In this document: positions 43,759-52,665 of the stretch, piece by piece
Layout: the number at the start of each line of letters is the position of its first letter
Numbering within the stretch: the first letter of the stretch is position 1
NCBI GenBank assembly: GCA_903865775.1
Contig: CAIPKZ010000344.1
Location: forward strand, 1 to 56,539
DNA: 56,539 nt
Origin: an uncultured Prolixibacteraceae bacterium
GTDB taxonomy: Bacteria > Bacteroidota > Bacteroidia > Bacteroidales > Prolixibacteraceae
Direction of reading: 5' to 3'
Program-made: the position numbers and the translations under genes
The notes under the pieces: generated by a model
The model's database searches: none
Told to the model about the DNA's origin: nothing
Seen by the model: only the letters and a program-made list of their open reading frames with translations

Positions 43759-46056
43759 ATGAAGAAATGCTATTTAACTGTTATTACTTTTTTTCTGTAT
43801 CTTGCTTTACATGCACAAGTCTGGCAATCCCAATGGCTCTCAGCCGTTGAGAGCAAAAACGACACCAACATCTGGCAAGTGTTTCGTAAAAATATCAATC
43901 TGACAGCAACGCCCCAAAAGGCAACAGCCCGGATAGCTGTCGATTCGAAATACTGGTTGTGGATTAATGGCGAATTGGTTGTTTACGAAGGAGGACTGAA
44001 ACGTGGTCCCGATCCCAACGACACCTATTTTGATGTGGTGGATGTTAGCCGATTCCTGAAAAAAGGGACCAACACCCTTGCCATTTTATCGTGTTACTGG
44101 GGCAAAGACGGATATTCGCACAAGAACAGCGGCAAAGCCGGATTAGTAGCCGAAATCAATGCCGATGGAAAAATTTTTGTTACCGACCAAAGCTGGAAAG
44201 CCTTGCGCCATTCGGCTTATGGAACCACTGGCGATCCGCATCCCAATTACCGGATGCCCGACGACAACATTCATTTCGATGCAAGGAAAGATATCGGCAA
44301 CTGGATAGCTTCTGATTACGACGATTCATCCTGGCGTTACGCCATCGCCTTGGGCACGCCACCTTCCGCCCCATGGAACCAACTCGTTGAACGGCCCATC
44401 CCGCTTTGGAAAGTGGAAGAGCTAACCAAATATGAGAATGATGCCCAACTGCCGAAAATCAGCGATGGCAAACCCATTATCGCTAATTTACCCCGAAACA
44501 TTACCATTTCGCCTTATCTGAAGATAAAAGCTCCGGCTGGATTGACCATCGACATGCGCACCGACAATTACAAAGGAGGCAGCGAATACAACTACCGCTC
44601 GGAATATGTAACCAAAGAAGGCGTTCAGGAGTTCGAGAGCCTGGCTTACCTGAACGGCCACTGGATGATTTACAGCATTCCCGCAGGAGTAGAAATACTG
44701 GAACTTCGCTACCGCGAAACGCGCTACAGCACTGAGTTTACGGGCAGATTCGATAGCGATGATCCTTTCCTGAACTCGTTGTGGATAAAGTGCCGCAACA
44801 CGATGAACGTGAACATGCGCGATGCCATCCAAGACCCCGACCGCGAACGCGCCCAGTGGTGGGGTGATGTGGCCATATTGCTGGGAGAAATTTTGCATTC
44901 GTGCGACCTAAAAGCACATGCGCTGATAAAAAAGGCAATTCTGAACTTGGTCGACTGGCAGAAACCCGATGGGGTACTTTATTCTCCCGTTCCCTCCGGA
45001 AGCTGGGATCAGGAACTTCCCGGACAAATGCTTTCGAGTATCGGGATGCATGGATTCTGGTATTATTACCTCTATACCGGCGATTTGGCAACAATTCAAC
45101 ACGCCTATCCAGCCGTAAAACGCTATCTGGATTTGTGGCAGCTTGGTTCCGACGGACTTCTGGTTCACCGCAGTGGTGGCTGGGACTGGGGTGACTGGGG
45201 CGATAACATTGACCGTCCGGTGATGGACAACGCCCTGCTATATCAGGCGCTCGAATCTGCTATCAATATGGCAAAGCTTACCGGAAATGAGGCAGATATT
45301 CCCCATTACGAAAGCATGAGGAAGAGCATCAGTGCCAACTATAACCGCATTTTATGGACAGGCAGCGAATATCGTTCGCCGGGCTATACCGGTATTACCG
45401 ATGATCGTGGGCATGGACTGGCCGTTTTGGTTGGTCTGGCCAAACCAGAACAATATCCGGCTATTAAAAAAGTTTTCACCCAATTCTTCAATGCCAGTCC
45501 CTACATGGAAAAATACATCCTCGAATCCATTTTCCGGATGGGAGATCCCAATGCGGCATTGACCCGCATGAAGTCGCGCTATCAGAAAATGGTGGAGAGC
45601 CCGCTGTCAACACTTTGGGAAGGGTGGGGCATCGGTGCTGAAGGTTATGGAGGTGGCAGCTACAACCATGGTTGGTCGGGAGGTCCGCTTACGTTGTTGA
45701 TGGAATACGTTTGTGGAATCGCGCCCCTCGAGCCCGGCTTTAGCCGGTTTCAGGTGATGCCACAGCCCGGAAGTCTGAACAGGGCATCGGCATCTTTCGA
45801 AACGGTAAAGGGAACCATCCGGTCATCGTTCCAAAAACTGCCCTCCGCAATGGAAATTAAGGTAACCATCCCGGCTTCGACCCGCGCTGTTGTTGGTGTT
45901 CCTGCTTCAGGAGTAAAAAGCATTAAACTGAACGGAATACAGGTATGGAAAGCCGGAAAGTATTTAAAGAATGCTGTCTCTTGCACCAAATTACCTGCTG
46001 ACCGGATTGGCTTTGAAGTCGCTCCGGGAGAATGGAGTTTTGTAGCTGAATATTGA
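43759..46056 (+). CDS. GH78-family alpha-L-rhamnosidase
   Basis: A 765-residue exported enzyme (leader 'LTVITFFLYLALHAQ'). The N-terminal beta domain carries the lectin-like 'ATARIAVDSKYWLWINGELV' unit, where a sugar-binding module often sits. The (alpha/alpha)6 catalytic domain has 'MRDAIQDPDRERAQWWGDVA', corresponding to the 'DCPQRxERxGWxGD' motif with the acidic catalytic residues. It also has 'SGGWDWGDWGDNIDRPVMDN' and 'SPLSTLWEGWGIGAEGYGGG'. GH78 enzymes are inverting exo-alpha-L-rhamnosidases on plant and microbial glycans. The protein is somewhat shorter than the common 900-1000 residues but appears complete. It is the last gene of the operon, and a strong terminator lies 121 bp downstream. 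Confidence 0.88.
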   Translation: MKKCYLTVITFFLYLALHAQVWQSQWLSAVESKNDTNIWQVFRKNINLTATPQKATARIAVDSKYWLWINGELVVYEGGLKRGPDPNDTYFDVVDVSRFLKKGTNTLAILSCYWGKDGYSHKNSGKAGLVAEINADGKIFVTDQSWKALRHSAYGTTGDPHPNYRMPDDNIHFDARKDIGNWIASDYDDSSWRYAIALGTPPSAPWNQLVERPIPLWKVEELTKYENDAQLPKISDGKPIIANLPRNITISPYLKIKAPAGLTIDMRTDNYKGGSEYNYRSEYVTKEGVQEFESLAYLNGHWMIYSIPAGVEILELRYRETRYSTEFTGRFDSDDPFLNSLWIKCRNTMNVNMRDAIQDPDRERAQWWGDVAILLGEILHSCDLKAHALIKKAILNLVDWQKPDGVLYSPVPSGSWDQELPGQMLSSIGMHGFWYYYLYTGDLATIQHAYPAVKRYLDLWQLGSDGLLVHRSGGWDWGDWGDNIDRPVMDNALLYQALESAINMAKLTGNEADIPHYESMRKSISANYNRILWTGSEYRSPGYTGITDDRGHGLAVLVGLAKPEQYPAIKKVFTQFFNASPYMEKYILESIFRMGDPNAALTRMKSRYQKMVESPLSTLWEGWGIGAEGYGGGSYNHGWSGGPLTLLMEYVCGIAPLEPGFSRFQVMPQPGSLNRASASFETVKGTIRSSFQKLPSAMEIKVTIPASTRAVVGVPASGVKSIKLNGIQVWKAGKYLKNAVSCTKLPADRIGFEVAPGEWSFVAEY

Positions 46057-46177
46057 TCAAATGAAGAAAAAATAAGTTTTACTGTTTGGCTTATGATTGT
46101 CGACTCTCAAAAGTTTTGCTCTCAAAAAATAGTTTATTGTATGTTTAGTTAGGTTTTGATTTGGTTAGATTAGTTTG

Positions 46178-46207
46178 CCCCTTTGCCAGCAATGGCAAGG
46201 GGTTTTT
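46178..46207 (+). terminator. Intrinsic terminator of the rhamnosidase operon
   Basis: CCCCTTTGCCA-GCAA-TGGCAAGGGG forms a strong hairpin with a one-base bulge, followed by TTTTT. It lies downstream of the GH78 stop and before any other gene. Confidence 0.85.
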
Positions 46208-46505
46208 GATTATCGTATGATACGGGTTTACTAATTTCATAAAGAAACCACAAATTATCTCTCCCGAAGTCGGGGATTTCGTTTTCCTCGAAATGGGGAA
46301 CTGTTTCGGAATACTTTAGCGTAACCGGCAAATTTTGCTGCCCAATGGATTTCCAGTACATTGAAAAACCTGATTAATCAATTCTTTCATTTAGATTTGA
46401 GAAAATCAAGGAGCCACAATTTCTTGCAGCTCCTGATTTGTGCCATTTTTAGAACTATCACTTGAAGATACCTTTACTTCCTTTCAGTTGAAAGGAAGCA
46501 AAACA
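46208..46505. other. Spacer between terminator and relic copy 3
   Basis: About 300 bp with no convincing gene. The 63-residue minus-strand ORF 46170-46361 overlaps the terminator and has no recognisable family, so I treat the region as non-coding. Confidence 0.45.
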
Positions 46506-46643
46506 GTTGCAAGTTCCATCCACCAGGGGAGCCATACAGGACAAGAGGTCAGTTTCGACCTCCTGTCTTTTTTTTGTCCCTCTGCAAACCTTGCTGGCAT
46601 TGAGTAAAACCTGAATGGGTGTCGTGAATTCGTAGGTTGCAAC
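46506..46643 (-). pseudogene. Serine recombinase 3'-end relic, copy 3 (minimal unit)
   Basis: This is exactly the unit between two GTTGCAA(C) motifs, 138 bp long, and it encodes on the minus strand 'VATYEFTTPIQVLLNASKVC' plus 'RGTKK'. The flanks on both sides are unrelated to those of the other copies. It shows that the minimal repeated unit is delimited by GTTGCAAC. Confidence 0.65.
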
Positions 46644-47065
46644 TAAACTGGAGCAATAACCTTTCATGGGAAATATTATTAGTTCTAATAATCAAACTAA
46701 TAGATATTATTTCAAAGATAGTTCAGCTTAAAATTTATTCTGGCGAATCATTTGGTTCATCAGGAGGGCAATCTTAGGGATGAATTGAAAAATAGTTTGT
46801 TTTGTCCACAAAATGTCCACGCGAGGACATGTATTAATAGTATAATAAACTCTAAGTTTAGTGGTTGATTAAAACTAATTTTCAAAACCTTATAGAATCG
46901 TCCAATCTAAATTTTAATAGGTATTTTCATCCGAATATAATTTGTTTTTTTTTTGCCGGATGGAACTCGCATGTGAAATATTCATCTGTGTTTGTGTTTA
47001 CAGAACATGCTCGTTTCATATTTCTAATATACTATGTTTACGTGATAAATTAATCACATTAATTT
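46644..47065. other. AT-rich spacer upstream of a hypothetical exported protein
   Basis: There are 422 bp without a supported gene. The 62-residue ORF at 46865-47053 is rich in Phe, Ile and Tyr as expected from AT-rich sequence and has no start context. A promoter for the gene at 47066 is presumably here, but I see no clear consensus. Confidence 0.4.
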
Positions 47066-47578
47066 ATGAAACTATTTTTAACCATTTTATTATTTCTGAG
47101 TATTTCCTTAGTTAGTATTGGTCAAAAAGCAAATATTTTTCATAGTGATACAATTTATGGTGATAAATTTTATAGTGGTATATATGCCTATAACCATCAT
47201 AATCATCATATCAGTCCTTACATTTATTATAGGTTTTTTTATAGAGATAATACAGAAAAATCCAAAAATATACTTATATATTCAACTATTGGATTTGGCG
47301 TTAATTCTTATGGTAAATTGAATTTTAGTGTTGGACAGGATTTGGTAATTAATGAAAAAATCTTAATTGGACCTGGAATAAGTTTTTTTGGTTATAAAGA
47401 GATAGGACAATTTTATTTACCTGAACTTCGAATTGGATATAAATTAAAAAAATATATGCTAATTGGTACTTCTTATTGGAATTATAAGAATGCTAAAGTA
47501 AGTTATGATGGTGTAAATTTTGGAATTGGTAAACAGCCAATAGTGAAATTTACTATTGGCTGTTTTAGAACATTTTAA
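47066..47578 (+). CDS. Hypothetical exported protein, possible small beta-barrel
   Basis: A 170-residue protein with a signal peptide ('FLTILLFLSISLVSIGQ'). The mature part alternates aromatic and polar residues with repeated Tyr-Gly and Gly-x-Gly ('YSTIGFGVNSYGKLNFSVGQ', 'LIGPGISFFGYKEIGQFYLP', 'RIGYKLKKYMLIGTSYWNYK') and ends in Phe. This suggests a small outer-membrane beta-barrel, although no family is recognised. A His-rich turn 'YNHHNHHISPYIYY' stands out. Codon use is much more AT-rich than in the glycosidase operons, suggesting a different origin. An 11-14 bp terminator hairpin lies inside its last codons. Confidence 0.65.
   Translation: MKLFLTILLFLSISLVSIGQKANIFHSDTIYGDKFYSGIYAYNHHNHHISPYIYYRFFYRDNTEKSKNILIYSTIGFGVNSYGKLNFSVGQDLVINEKILIGPGISFFGYKEIGQFYLPELRIGYKLKKYMLIGTSYWNYKNAKVSYDGVNFGIGKQPIVKFTIGCFRTF
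47531..47566 (+). terminator. Terminator hairpin overlapping the end of the 47066-47578 CDS
   Basis: AAACAGCCAATAGT and ACTATTGGCTGTTT form a perfect 14-base inverted repeat around GAAATTT, followed by TTTT within the run. It lies inside the coding sequence for the last residues before the stop at 47576-47578, so terminator and C-terminus share the same DNA. Confidence 0.75.
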
Positions 47579-47993
47579 ATTAATTATAAAATCACTTTTC
47601 TCCTTCATCTTGAATTTCAATAATTAAGAAAAAGAAATAATTCCTCGAATTTAATGAAACTTGATAAGATTGATTTAGGTGAAGTTGTAAGTAGAAATTA
47701 CAAATGCACAGAAAATGGCAAATTAGAGTGCACAGAAAATGGCAACAACAGTGCACAACTTTTCTATTTTCAAAAGTATGTTATTTCCTAAATTTAATTA
47801 AATAACTATTAATCAGCCAATTGATATAGGGTCTATGTTGGAAATGATTGTAGTAAGTGTAATTGTTATTCGTATCTTAAAATTTTCAGGATTCCACGAA
47901 TAAAAAACGAAAAAATTAGAACTAATCACCTTGCAATTAAATTTTGGGAAATATTAATATCAGTTCAATAGGTCTAATTTCCTAAATTAAAGA
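47579..47993. other. Intergenic region with no gene, possible IS scar
   Basis: There are 415 bp of AT-rich DNA. The only structure I see is the tandem TGCACAGAAAATGGCAA repeat at 47705-47745 with a third partial TGCACAA at 47752. No transposase remnant is readable beside it. Confidence 0.45.
47705..47745. repeat. Tandem TGCACAGAAAATGGCAA repeat, possible IS21-type end
   Basis: Two perfect 17-base copies lie 24 bp apart (47705-47721 and 47729-47745). Repeated terminal motifs with TGCAC and TGGCA are seen at the ends of IS21-family elements in Bacteroidota, as far as I recall. No istA or istB sequence is left, so this would be a solo end or scar. Confidence 0.4.
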
Positions 47994-48245
47994 ATGCTAC
48001 ATTCTGAAGATGTTTACCTGAAAGCCCTGTCAAAATATAGTGACCTTGAAAATAAAGCATGGTTGCTGAAATACTTTGAACTTTATAAAAGCACATTACT
48101 CTGGCCTCCTGGCCTTCCACCAATCAGATGGCCTCGTATAATAAAGGGAACATTGATTGCGAAATTTCACGCTTATTATGGTGAAACACTTTCAGAATAC
48201 AGCCATAAACTGGATAATGATAATAGAACGCTTGAAATTCAATAA
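47994..48245 (+). CDS. Small hypothetical protein
   Basis: An 83-residue frame, 'MLHSEDVYLKALSKYSDLEN' followed by 'KAWLLKYFELYKSTLLWPPG'. The composition is balanced, with Trp and Pro, unlike the Phe/Ile/Lys-only frames of random AT-rich DNA, so it may be a real gene or the remains of a longer one. There is no signal peptide and no family I recognise. Confidence 0.35.
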   Translation: MLHSEDVYLKALSKYSDLENKAWLLKYFELYKSTLLWPPGLPPIRWPRIIKGTLIAKFHAYYGETLSEYSHKLDNDNRTLEIQ

Positions 48246-48387
48246 ATTGAATTAATCTGACAGATAGGAATTATTATTCACTAGATGTATTGACTTTCAT
48301 AATATAAGTGTTAACTTGTTCAAACTATATTATGGAAGTAGTGTAGACACTTTTAAAACGAAATACCTAAAGTAAGACAATCTACAC

Positions 48388-48798
48388 ATGAAAATCATCA
48401 GGATATTTATTATAATCTCGATCCTTTCTCTTTCAATTGATGGAATGGCACAAAAAGCAGCTGTGCCTATAATTAATAAGATTATCAATTCCTATCTTGA
48501 TACATTATTAAGACTTGATTTAAAAACCGTACTGTTAACCAAAGATTTTAAGATAGACAGTAGATTTCAAAACACACCAAATTTCAAAATATATACGGAT
48601 TCTTTGCAGGGAAGATATTATGTATTGAGATATACTTTAGATGAACTCAGGAATAATTGTATAAAAGTAAAAGTTCACCTAAATGAAATTAAGATATCAA
48701 AAAATGGAGCCCAAGAAGATGCGAGTGACATTCACCCTCATGATTATTACTGGATTATGTATGATTGTGAAAAACAAGATTGGATTATTAAAAAATAA
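48388..48798 (+). CDS. Hypothetical exported protein
   Basis: A 136-residue frame with a clear signal peptide ('IIRIFIIISILSLSIDGMAQ'). The mature part 'KAAVPIINKIINSYLDTLLR' followed by 'DSRFQNTPNFKIYTDSLQGR' and 'HPHDYYWIMYDCEKQDWIIK' resembles small lineage-specific periplasmic proteins. No domain is recognised. It is AT-rich like its neighbours and preceded by 142 bp without a gene. It is isolated, so no operon context helps. Confidence 0.6.
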   Translation: MKIIRIFIIISILSLSIDGMAQKAAVPIINKIINSYLDTLLRLDLKTVLLTKDFKIDSRFQNTPNFKIYTDSLQGRYYVLRYTLDELRNNCIKVKVHLNEIKISKNGAQEDASDIHPHDYYWIMYDCEKQDWIIKK

Positions 48799-49022
48799 TA
48801 GTTGCTATAGAGTAAATGGCTGACGGGATTGTAGCCTCGAAATCGTACCGCTCACATTTTCAAAAAATTATTCATCTGAAAATCAAATTTCACATTCAAT
48901 CACGAATTAGTTAAGCTCAATAATAAAATGCTTAATTATATTTCAATCATTATAATTGATTAAAATATAATCGACTGCCATGTGCTTGTTTAGTCTTTAG
49001 TAACCTTGATAAAATTGAATCC

Positions 49023-49673
49023 ATGATGAAATTACTGTTTTTTATTGTTGTTATATTTCTTTCCAAAGGACTAAATTCCAAGGAGATTACCAACACGGAA
49101 ATTACAGCTGGAACTGGAAAAAGTATTGTTTGGGAAATGTTTAACGAAAGTCAAGAGTTGACTATTGAGCCGTTTGTGGCAATGTTAAATAATCCTGTAA
49201 ATCTTTTTTTAAGTCATATCTCAAAACAGTCAGTGAACAAGAAACACTTTGTAATTACAGGCAAAATTGTGCCTGAAAATGCTGGCATGGGACAAGGTAC
49301 TATTGAAATAACAAAAGACTGTCTTGAAACATCAAACATGAATATTTCTGAAAACGGCAGCTTCAAGGTCGAGCTTGAATTCGACAATGAATACAGTTTA
49401 ACTTTTAAATACCCAGGGCATTTCAATAAAATTATCATTGTTTCAACTGACATACCGCAGGAAGTTGGGACACGAAATATCGATTTTCCTCCACTTCCAA
49501 TAGTTGTTCAGCTTTTGAAAGTATTTAAAGAAGTTGATACTAGTTTTACCTTAAAACCTAGTGGAAAGATATTCTACAGTAAAGATATTGACAACTTCCA
49601 AATTGAAAATTACATTATAGATATTGAATTTATCGAAAAGATTGAAACGGCAAAGCCCAGTGCCACACAATAA
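49023..49673 (+). CDS. Hypothetical exported protein with carboxypeptidase-regulatory-like beta domain
   Basis: A 216-residue frame with a signal peptide ('MKLLFFIVVIFLSKGLNSKE'). The stretch 'NMNISENGSFKVELEFDNEY' followed by 'SLTFKYPGHFNKIIIVSTDI' has the pattern of the beta-sandwich found in CarboxypepD_reg-like and gliding-associated exported proteins, where a 'GxFxxxLxxxxxYxLxFxKxGY' strand pair is typical. A C-terminal 'FTLKPSGKIFYSKDIDNF' motif also occurs in such proteins. The protein could be a cell-surface anchor or signalling fragment. It is the last of the AT-rich genes before the two-component system. Function is unknown. Confidence 0.6.
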   Translation: MMKLLFFIVVIFLSKGLNSKEITNTEITAGTGKSIVWEMFNESQELTIEPFVAMLNNPVNLFLSHISKQSVNKKHFVITGKIVPENAGMGQGTIEITKDCLETSNMNISENGSFKVELEFDNEYSLTFKYPGHFNKIIIVSTDIPQEVGTRNIDFPPLPIVVQLLKVFKEVDTSFTLKPSGKIFYSKDIDNFQIENYIIDIEFIEKIETAKPSATQ

Positions 49674-50030
49674 GAAAAATAGATTCACTTTTTGGGACAT
49701 GTTTGAGTTTGTTGAATTAAATACAACTTAATCTGACAGATGAAACTACATTTGGAATTGCAAACAATGAATCTTTATAGATAAAGTTGGTGGCTAAAAA
49801 TACAGTCTTGAAAAAATTTCAATAGTTTTACAGATGGAAGTTCTTAGTGTAAAATATCACAAGTAGGTGTCTAATTCGAGACCAAATGGTTTCAATCGCT
49901 CTTAACTCGTAGAACTGTTAATCATACAGGACAATAGTTCATTTTCGACTTTTTTTTTGTCCCTCTGCAAACCTTGCTGGCATTGATGAGTTAGTATATT
50001 GGGGTGGAGAACTGTAGGTTATCTTCAACT
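49674..50030. other. Intergenic stretch with degenerate recombinase relic
   Basis: There are 357 bp with no gene. The only recognisable part is the fourth relic (49922-49985). The region separates the AT-rich hypotheticals from the convergently oriented response regulator. Confidence 0.5.
49922..49985 (-). repeat. Degenerate fourth copy of the recombinase relic
   Basis: CATACAGGACAA, TTCGACTT, TTTTTTTTGTCCCTCTGCAA and ACCTTGCTGGCATTGA match the core of the other copies in the same orientation. About 12 bases are lost in the middle, and neither GTTGCAAC border is kept. It is the most decayed member of the set. Confidence 0.7.
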
Positions 50031-50648
50031 TTATATCAATTGAAATTGGGTGGCCATTCGGATCAATGAAGCAGTGTTTTTAACTTCAAATTTAGCCAAT
50101 AGGTTTTTCCGGTGTGTTTCTACCGTTGTTATGCTGATAAATAGTTTTACGGCAATCTCATTGTTTGTCAAACCATTGGCGATGAGCAAAAGCACTTCCT
50201 TTTCCCTTCTCGTAATAATCGGAGTTTTTGAATCTTCATTTTTTTTGACTGTTAATTCAGCTTCATTACTCAAGAATATTTTACCATTCATTACAGTTTC
50301 GATGGCATCAACCAATTCTTCACGGGTCGCATTTTTCAGCACATAGCCAGATGCCCCATTGTCAAGCATTTTCTGGATAAAGCTCTGCTGATTAAATGAA
50401 CTAAGTCCCACAATATGAATGCCTTTATATTTTGCTTTTACCTCCTTGCATAAATCAATACCACTCATGTCAGGGAGGTTTATATCCATTAAGATTACCT
50501 CCGGTTGTTCTTGCTGTAAGAATGCCAGACACGAAGCTGCATTCATCGCATGCCCCATCCATTCAATGCCTTTTTGATATTGAAGCAGCGACCTGATGCC
50601 TTCAACAATCATATAGTGGTCGTCGACAATAAAGATTTTCGTTCCCAT
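50031..50648 (-). CDS. NarL/FixJ-type response regulator
   Basis: A 205-residue two-domain regulator. The receiver domain has the acidic pair 'IFIVDDHYMIVEGI', the phosphoacceptor D55 in 'VILMDINLPDMSGIDLCKEV' and the Lys of 'GYVLKNATREEL'. The C-terminal LuxR-type helix-turn-helix is 'LTNNEIAVKLFISITTVETH' followed by 'RKNLLAKFEVKNTASLI'. Its ATG abuts the TAA of the upstream kinase gene with no gap, so the two are translationally coupled. It is probably phosphorylated by that kinase. The divergent exported-protein genes at 52779 and 53535 share a duplicated leader with a CCTGTTTTCAGG inverted repeat, and they are plausible targets. Confidence 0.93.
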   Translation of the reverse strand: MGTKIFIVDDHYMIVEGIRSLLQYQKGIEWMGHAMNAASCLAFLQQEQPEVILMDINLPDMSGIDLCKEVKAKYKGIHIVGLSSFNQQSFIQKMLDNGASGYVLKNATREELVDAIETVMNGKIFLSNEAELTVKKNEDSKTPIITRREKEVLLLIANGLTNNEIAVKLFISITTVETHRKNLLAKFEVKNTASLIRMATQFQLI

Positions 50649-52580
50649 TTAAATAGTAAATTCAATTTGAACAGATGTACCATTATCCGCTTGTGAATTA
50701 ATATCAAGCTTTCCCTTTAGAAAATCTACGCGATTCCTTATATTTATCCAACCCATCCCCTTTGACTGATCCAGAATGTTGGGATCAAACCCTTTACCAT
50801 CATCTTCAACGGTTATGGCGAGCAAACTATCCGATTTTGTGACCTGTACTATAGCCGTTTTTGCAGAGGCATGTTTTAAGATGTTGTTAATCAATTCCTG
50901 AATAATGCGGTAGATTGTTATCGACATTGTTTGCTCGAAATCATAATCTTCTAAACCGATGGATTGGTAACTAATTTGCAAAGCGCCGCTTGAATTAATG
51001 TCATTGCAATAATCTTTCAGCGCTGTTTCCAATCCAAATCTAACCAGCGATTCCGGCATCATGTTGTGTGCCACCCGGCGCATTTCTTTGATCGAACTGT
51101 CGAGCATATCCATGCTGCGTTCAAATGTTTGCTGGTTTTGAGGCGTCATTACCAGGTTTCCTTTCATTGTTTGAAATGAATATTTAATGCCTGAAAGCAT
51201 ACCTCCCAAACCATCATGAAGATCCTTTGCCAACCGGCTCCGTTCCTGTTCTTCACCTTTTAAAACTGCTTCAACTGTAGTCAGTTGTCGCTCTTTTTCC
51301 AACTCTTTTATTCGTTGCCTCTGGAGTTTTCGCTTGTGCTTGTAACTTAGGTAGAAGAGTAAAAATATAACCAAAAGTGTAAGAGTGGAGCCCATTAGCG
51401 AATAATTCAGAAAAGTTCGTTTCTGAATTTGTACTTGTTGAAGAAAAATCTGTTTATCTTTTTTCTCTGACTCATATTTTCTTTCCAGTTCCGAAGTTGT
51501 TTTTATTACCTGTTCGTTCAATAAGGTGCCCTGAATAGAATCATTCTTTTTCTTTGCCCACAATGACGTGTTAAAATCACCATCACGGGCAGCTATATAG
51601 GAAAGTATGGAATAGATATTTTTTAATTCATCTTTTAACGAATCCCTTGTTGCTATTTGCAAAGCTTCTGTAATATGCTTTTTTGCTTCCGTATTATCGC
51701 CATTAAAATAGCTGGCATAAGCGATATTGTACAATGAATTGGCAAGCATTTGGTTACTTTGTAATTCTTTTGACAATCCGAATGATGTTTCTGCAACTCG
51801 CAGCATTTCCTTAAATTCTTTACGATCGGCATATGTGTTGGCCATGTACCCATAAATAGCGGCCTCTGCATATTTGTCATTCCTTATTTCGGATTCCTTA
51901 ACCGCAATTTTGTAATAATACAAGGCACTGTCTGAAAGATTGAGAGAAGCATAACCCTGTCCCAATGAGGCGTACAATCTGTTTACATAGTCATAGTTTC
52001 TAGTTTTCTGATGGAAATTAAGCGACAAAAGACAGTGATCAATTGATTTTCTGAATTGATTGATGTTTAAATAAGCATTGGCCACATTATGGTGCATCGC
52101 CGCGAGTTTTTCTTTTTTGTTGAATCTTTCCGTAATCGCCAATGCCTGTAATGAATAGTCAAGCTGAGCATCAAATTGGCCCAGATACTGATAAACAATG
52201 CCGGTATTATTCAGCATATTGATTATTAAACCTGAATCTTTCAATGCTCTCGCTGCATCCAGAGCGCGATTGCTTTGCTGCATAGCCAGATTGTAATCTC
52301 CTTTGGTAAACGAAACGATAGCACTCTTTTCATTATAAAGATACAACCCCATCTTAAAATTTAGAATATCGGACAGTTGTTTGGATTGCTCCAGGTAATA
52401 AATAGCCGAGTCCTGGTTGTTGGTTTCGTAGGTATCAGCAATTTGAATCAACAGCATAACCCTGTCGGTATCTTTTGCTGATGCTGAAAGAATCTGATAC
52501 AAACTATCCCGGCTTTCAGGTTGAGCATTTACTGATGCTGATGAAATAAGTATCAACGCGACAAACAGAAATCTTTTCAT
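50649..52580 (-). CDS. TPR-containing sensor histidine kinase (HisKA_3 type)
   Basis: The ATG at 52580 ('MKRFLFVALILISSASVNAQ') is the natural start; the ORF track adds eight residues upstream. After the signal peptide come about seven TPR-like repeats (about 30-330, e.g. 'YNLAMQQSNRALDAARALKD', 'AAIYGYMANTYADRKEFKEM') in the periplasm, and a coiled segment. One membrane helix follows ('FLNYSLMGSTLTLLVIFLLF'). The cytoplasmic HisKA_3 box is 'SRLAKDLHDGLGGMLSGIKY' (phosphoacceptor His near residue 450), and the HATPase domain is 'IYRIIQELINNILKHASAKT' with 'VEDDGKGFDPN'. This is the usual architecture of Bacteroidota sensors paired with NarL-type regulators. The periplasmic TPRs suggest that it senses a protein or peptide partner, possibly one of the exported proteins encoded next door. 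Confidence 0.93.
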   Translation of the reverse strand: MKRFLFVALILISSASVNAQPESRDSLYQILSASAKDTDRVMLLIQIADTYETNNQDSAIYYLEQSKQLSDILNFKMGLYLYNEKSAIVSFTKGDYNLAMQQSNRALDAARALKDSGLIINMLNNTGIVYQYLGQFDAQLDYSLQALAITERFNKKEKLAAMHHNVANAYLNINQFRKSIDHCLLSLNFHQKTRNYDYVNRLYASLGQGYASLNLSDSALYYYKIAVKESEIRNDKYAEAAIYGYMANTYADRKEFKEMLRVAETSFGLSKELQSNQMLANSLYNIAYASYFNGDNTEAKKHITEALQIATRDSLKDELKNIYSILSYIAARDGDFNTSLWAKKKNDSIQGTLLNEQVIKTTSELERKYESEKKDKQIFLQQVQIQKRTFLNYSLMGSTLTLLVIFLLFYLSYKHKRKLQRQRIKELEKERQLTTVEAVLKGEEQERSRLAKDLHDGLGGMLSGIKYSFQTMKGNLVMTPQNQQTFERSMDMLDSSIKEMRRVAHNMMPESLVRFGLETALKDYCNDINSSGALQISYQSIGLEDYDFEQTMSITIYRIIQELINNILKHASAKTAIVQVTKSDSLLAITVEDDGKGFDPNILDQSKGMGWINIRNRVDFLKGKLDINSQADNGTSVQIEFTI

Positions 52581-52665
52581 GAAGAAACATTTTTCGTAAA
52601 GCAAATGAACAACAAAGCAAGATCAATAAATATCCCCTTTTTCCATGATTTTTTCAAAAGTCCTC

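Noticed and set aside
46170-46361. 63-residue minus-strand ORF after the rhamnosidase operon
   Set aside because: It overlaps the strong terminator hairpin at 46178-46207, has no recognisable family and no start context.
46865-47053. 62-residue ORF upstream of the 47066 gene
   Set aside because: Its composition (Phe, Ile, Tyr) is what random AT-rich DNA gives, and there is no signal or family match.
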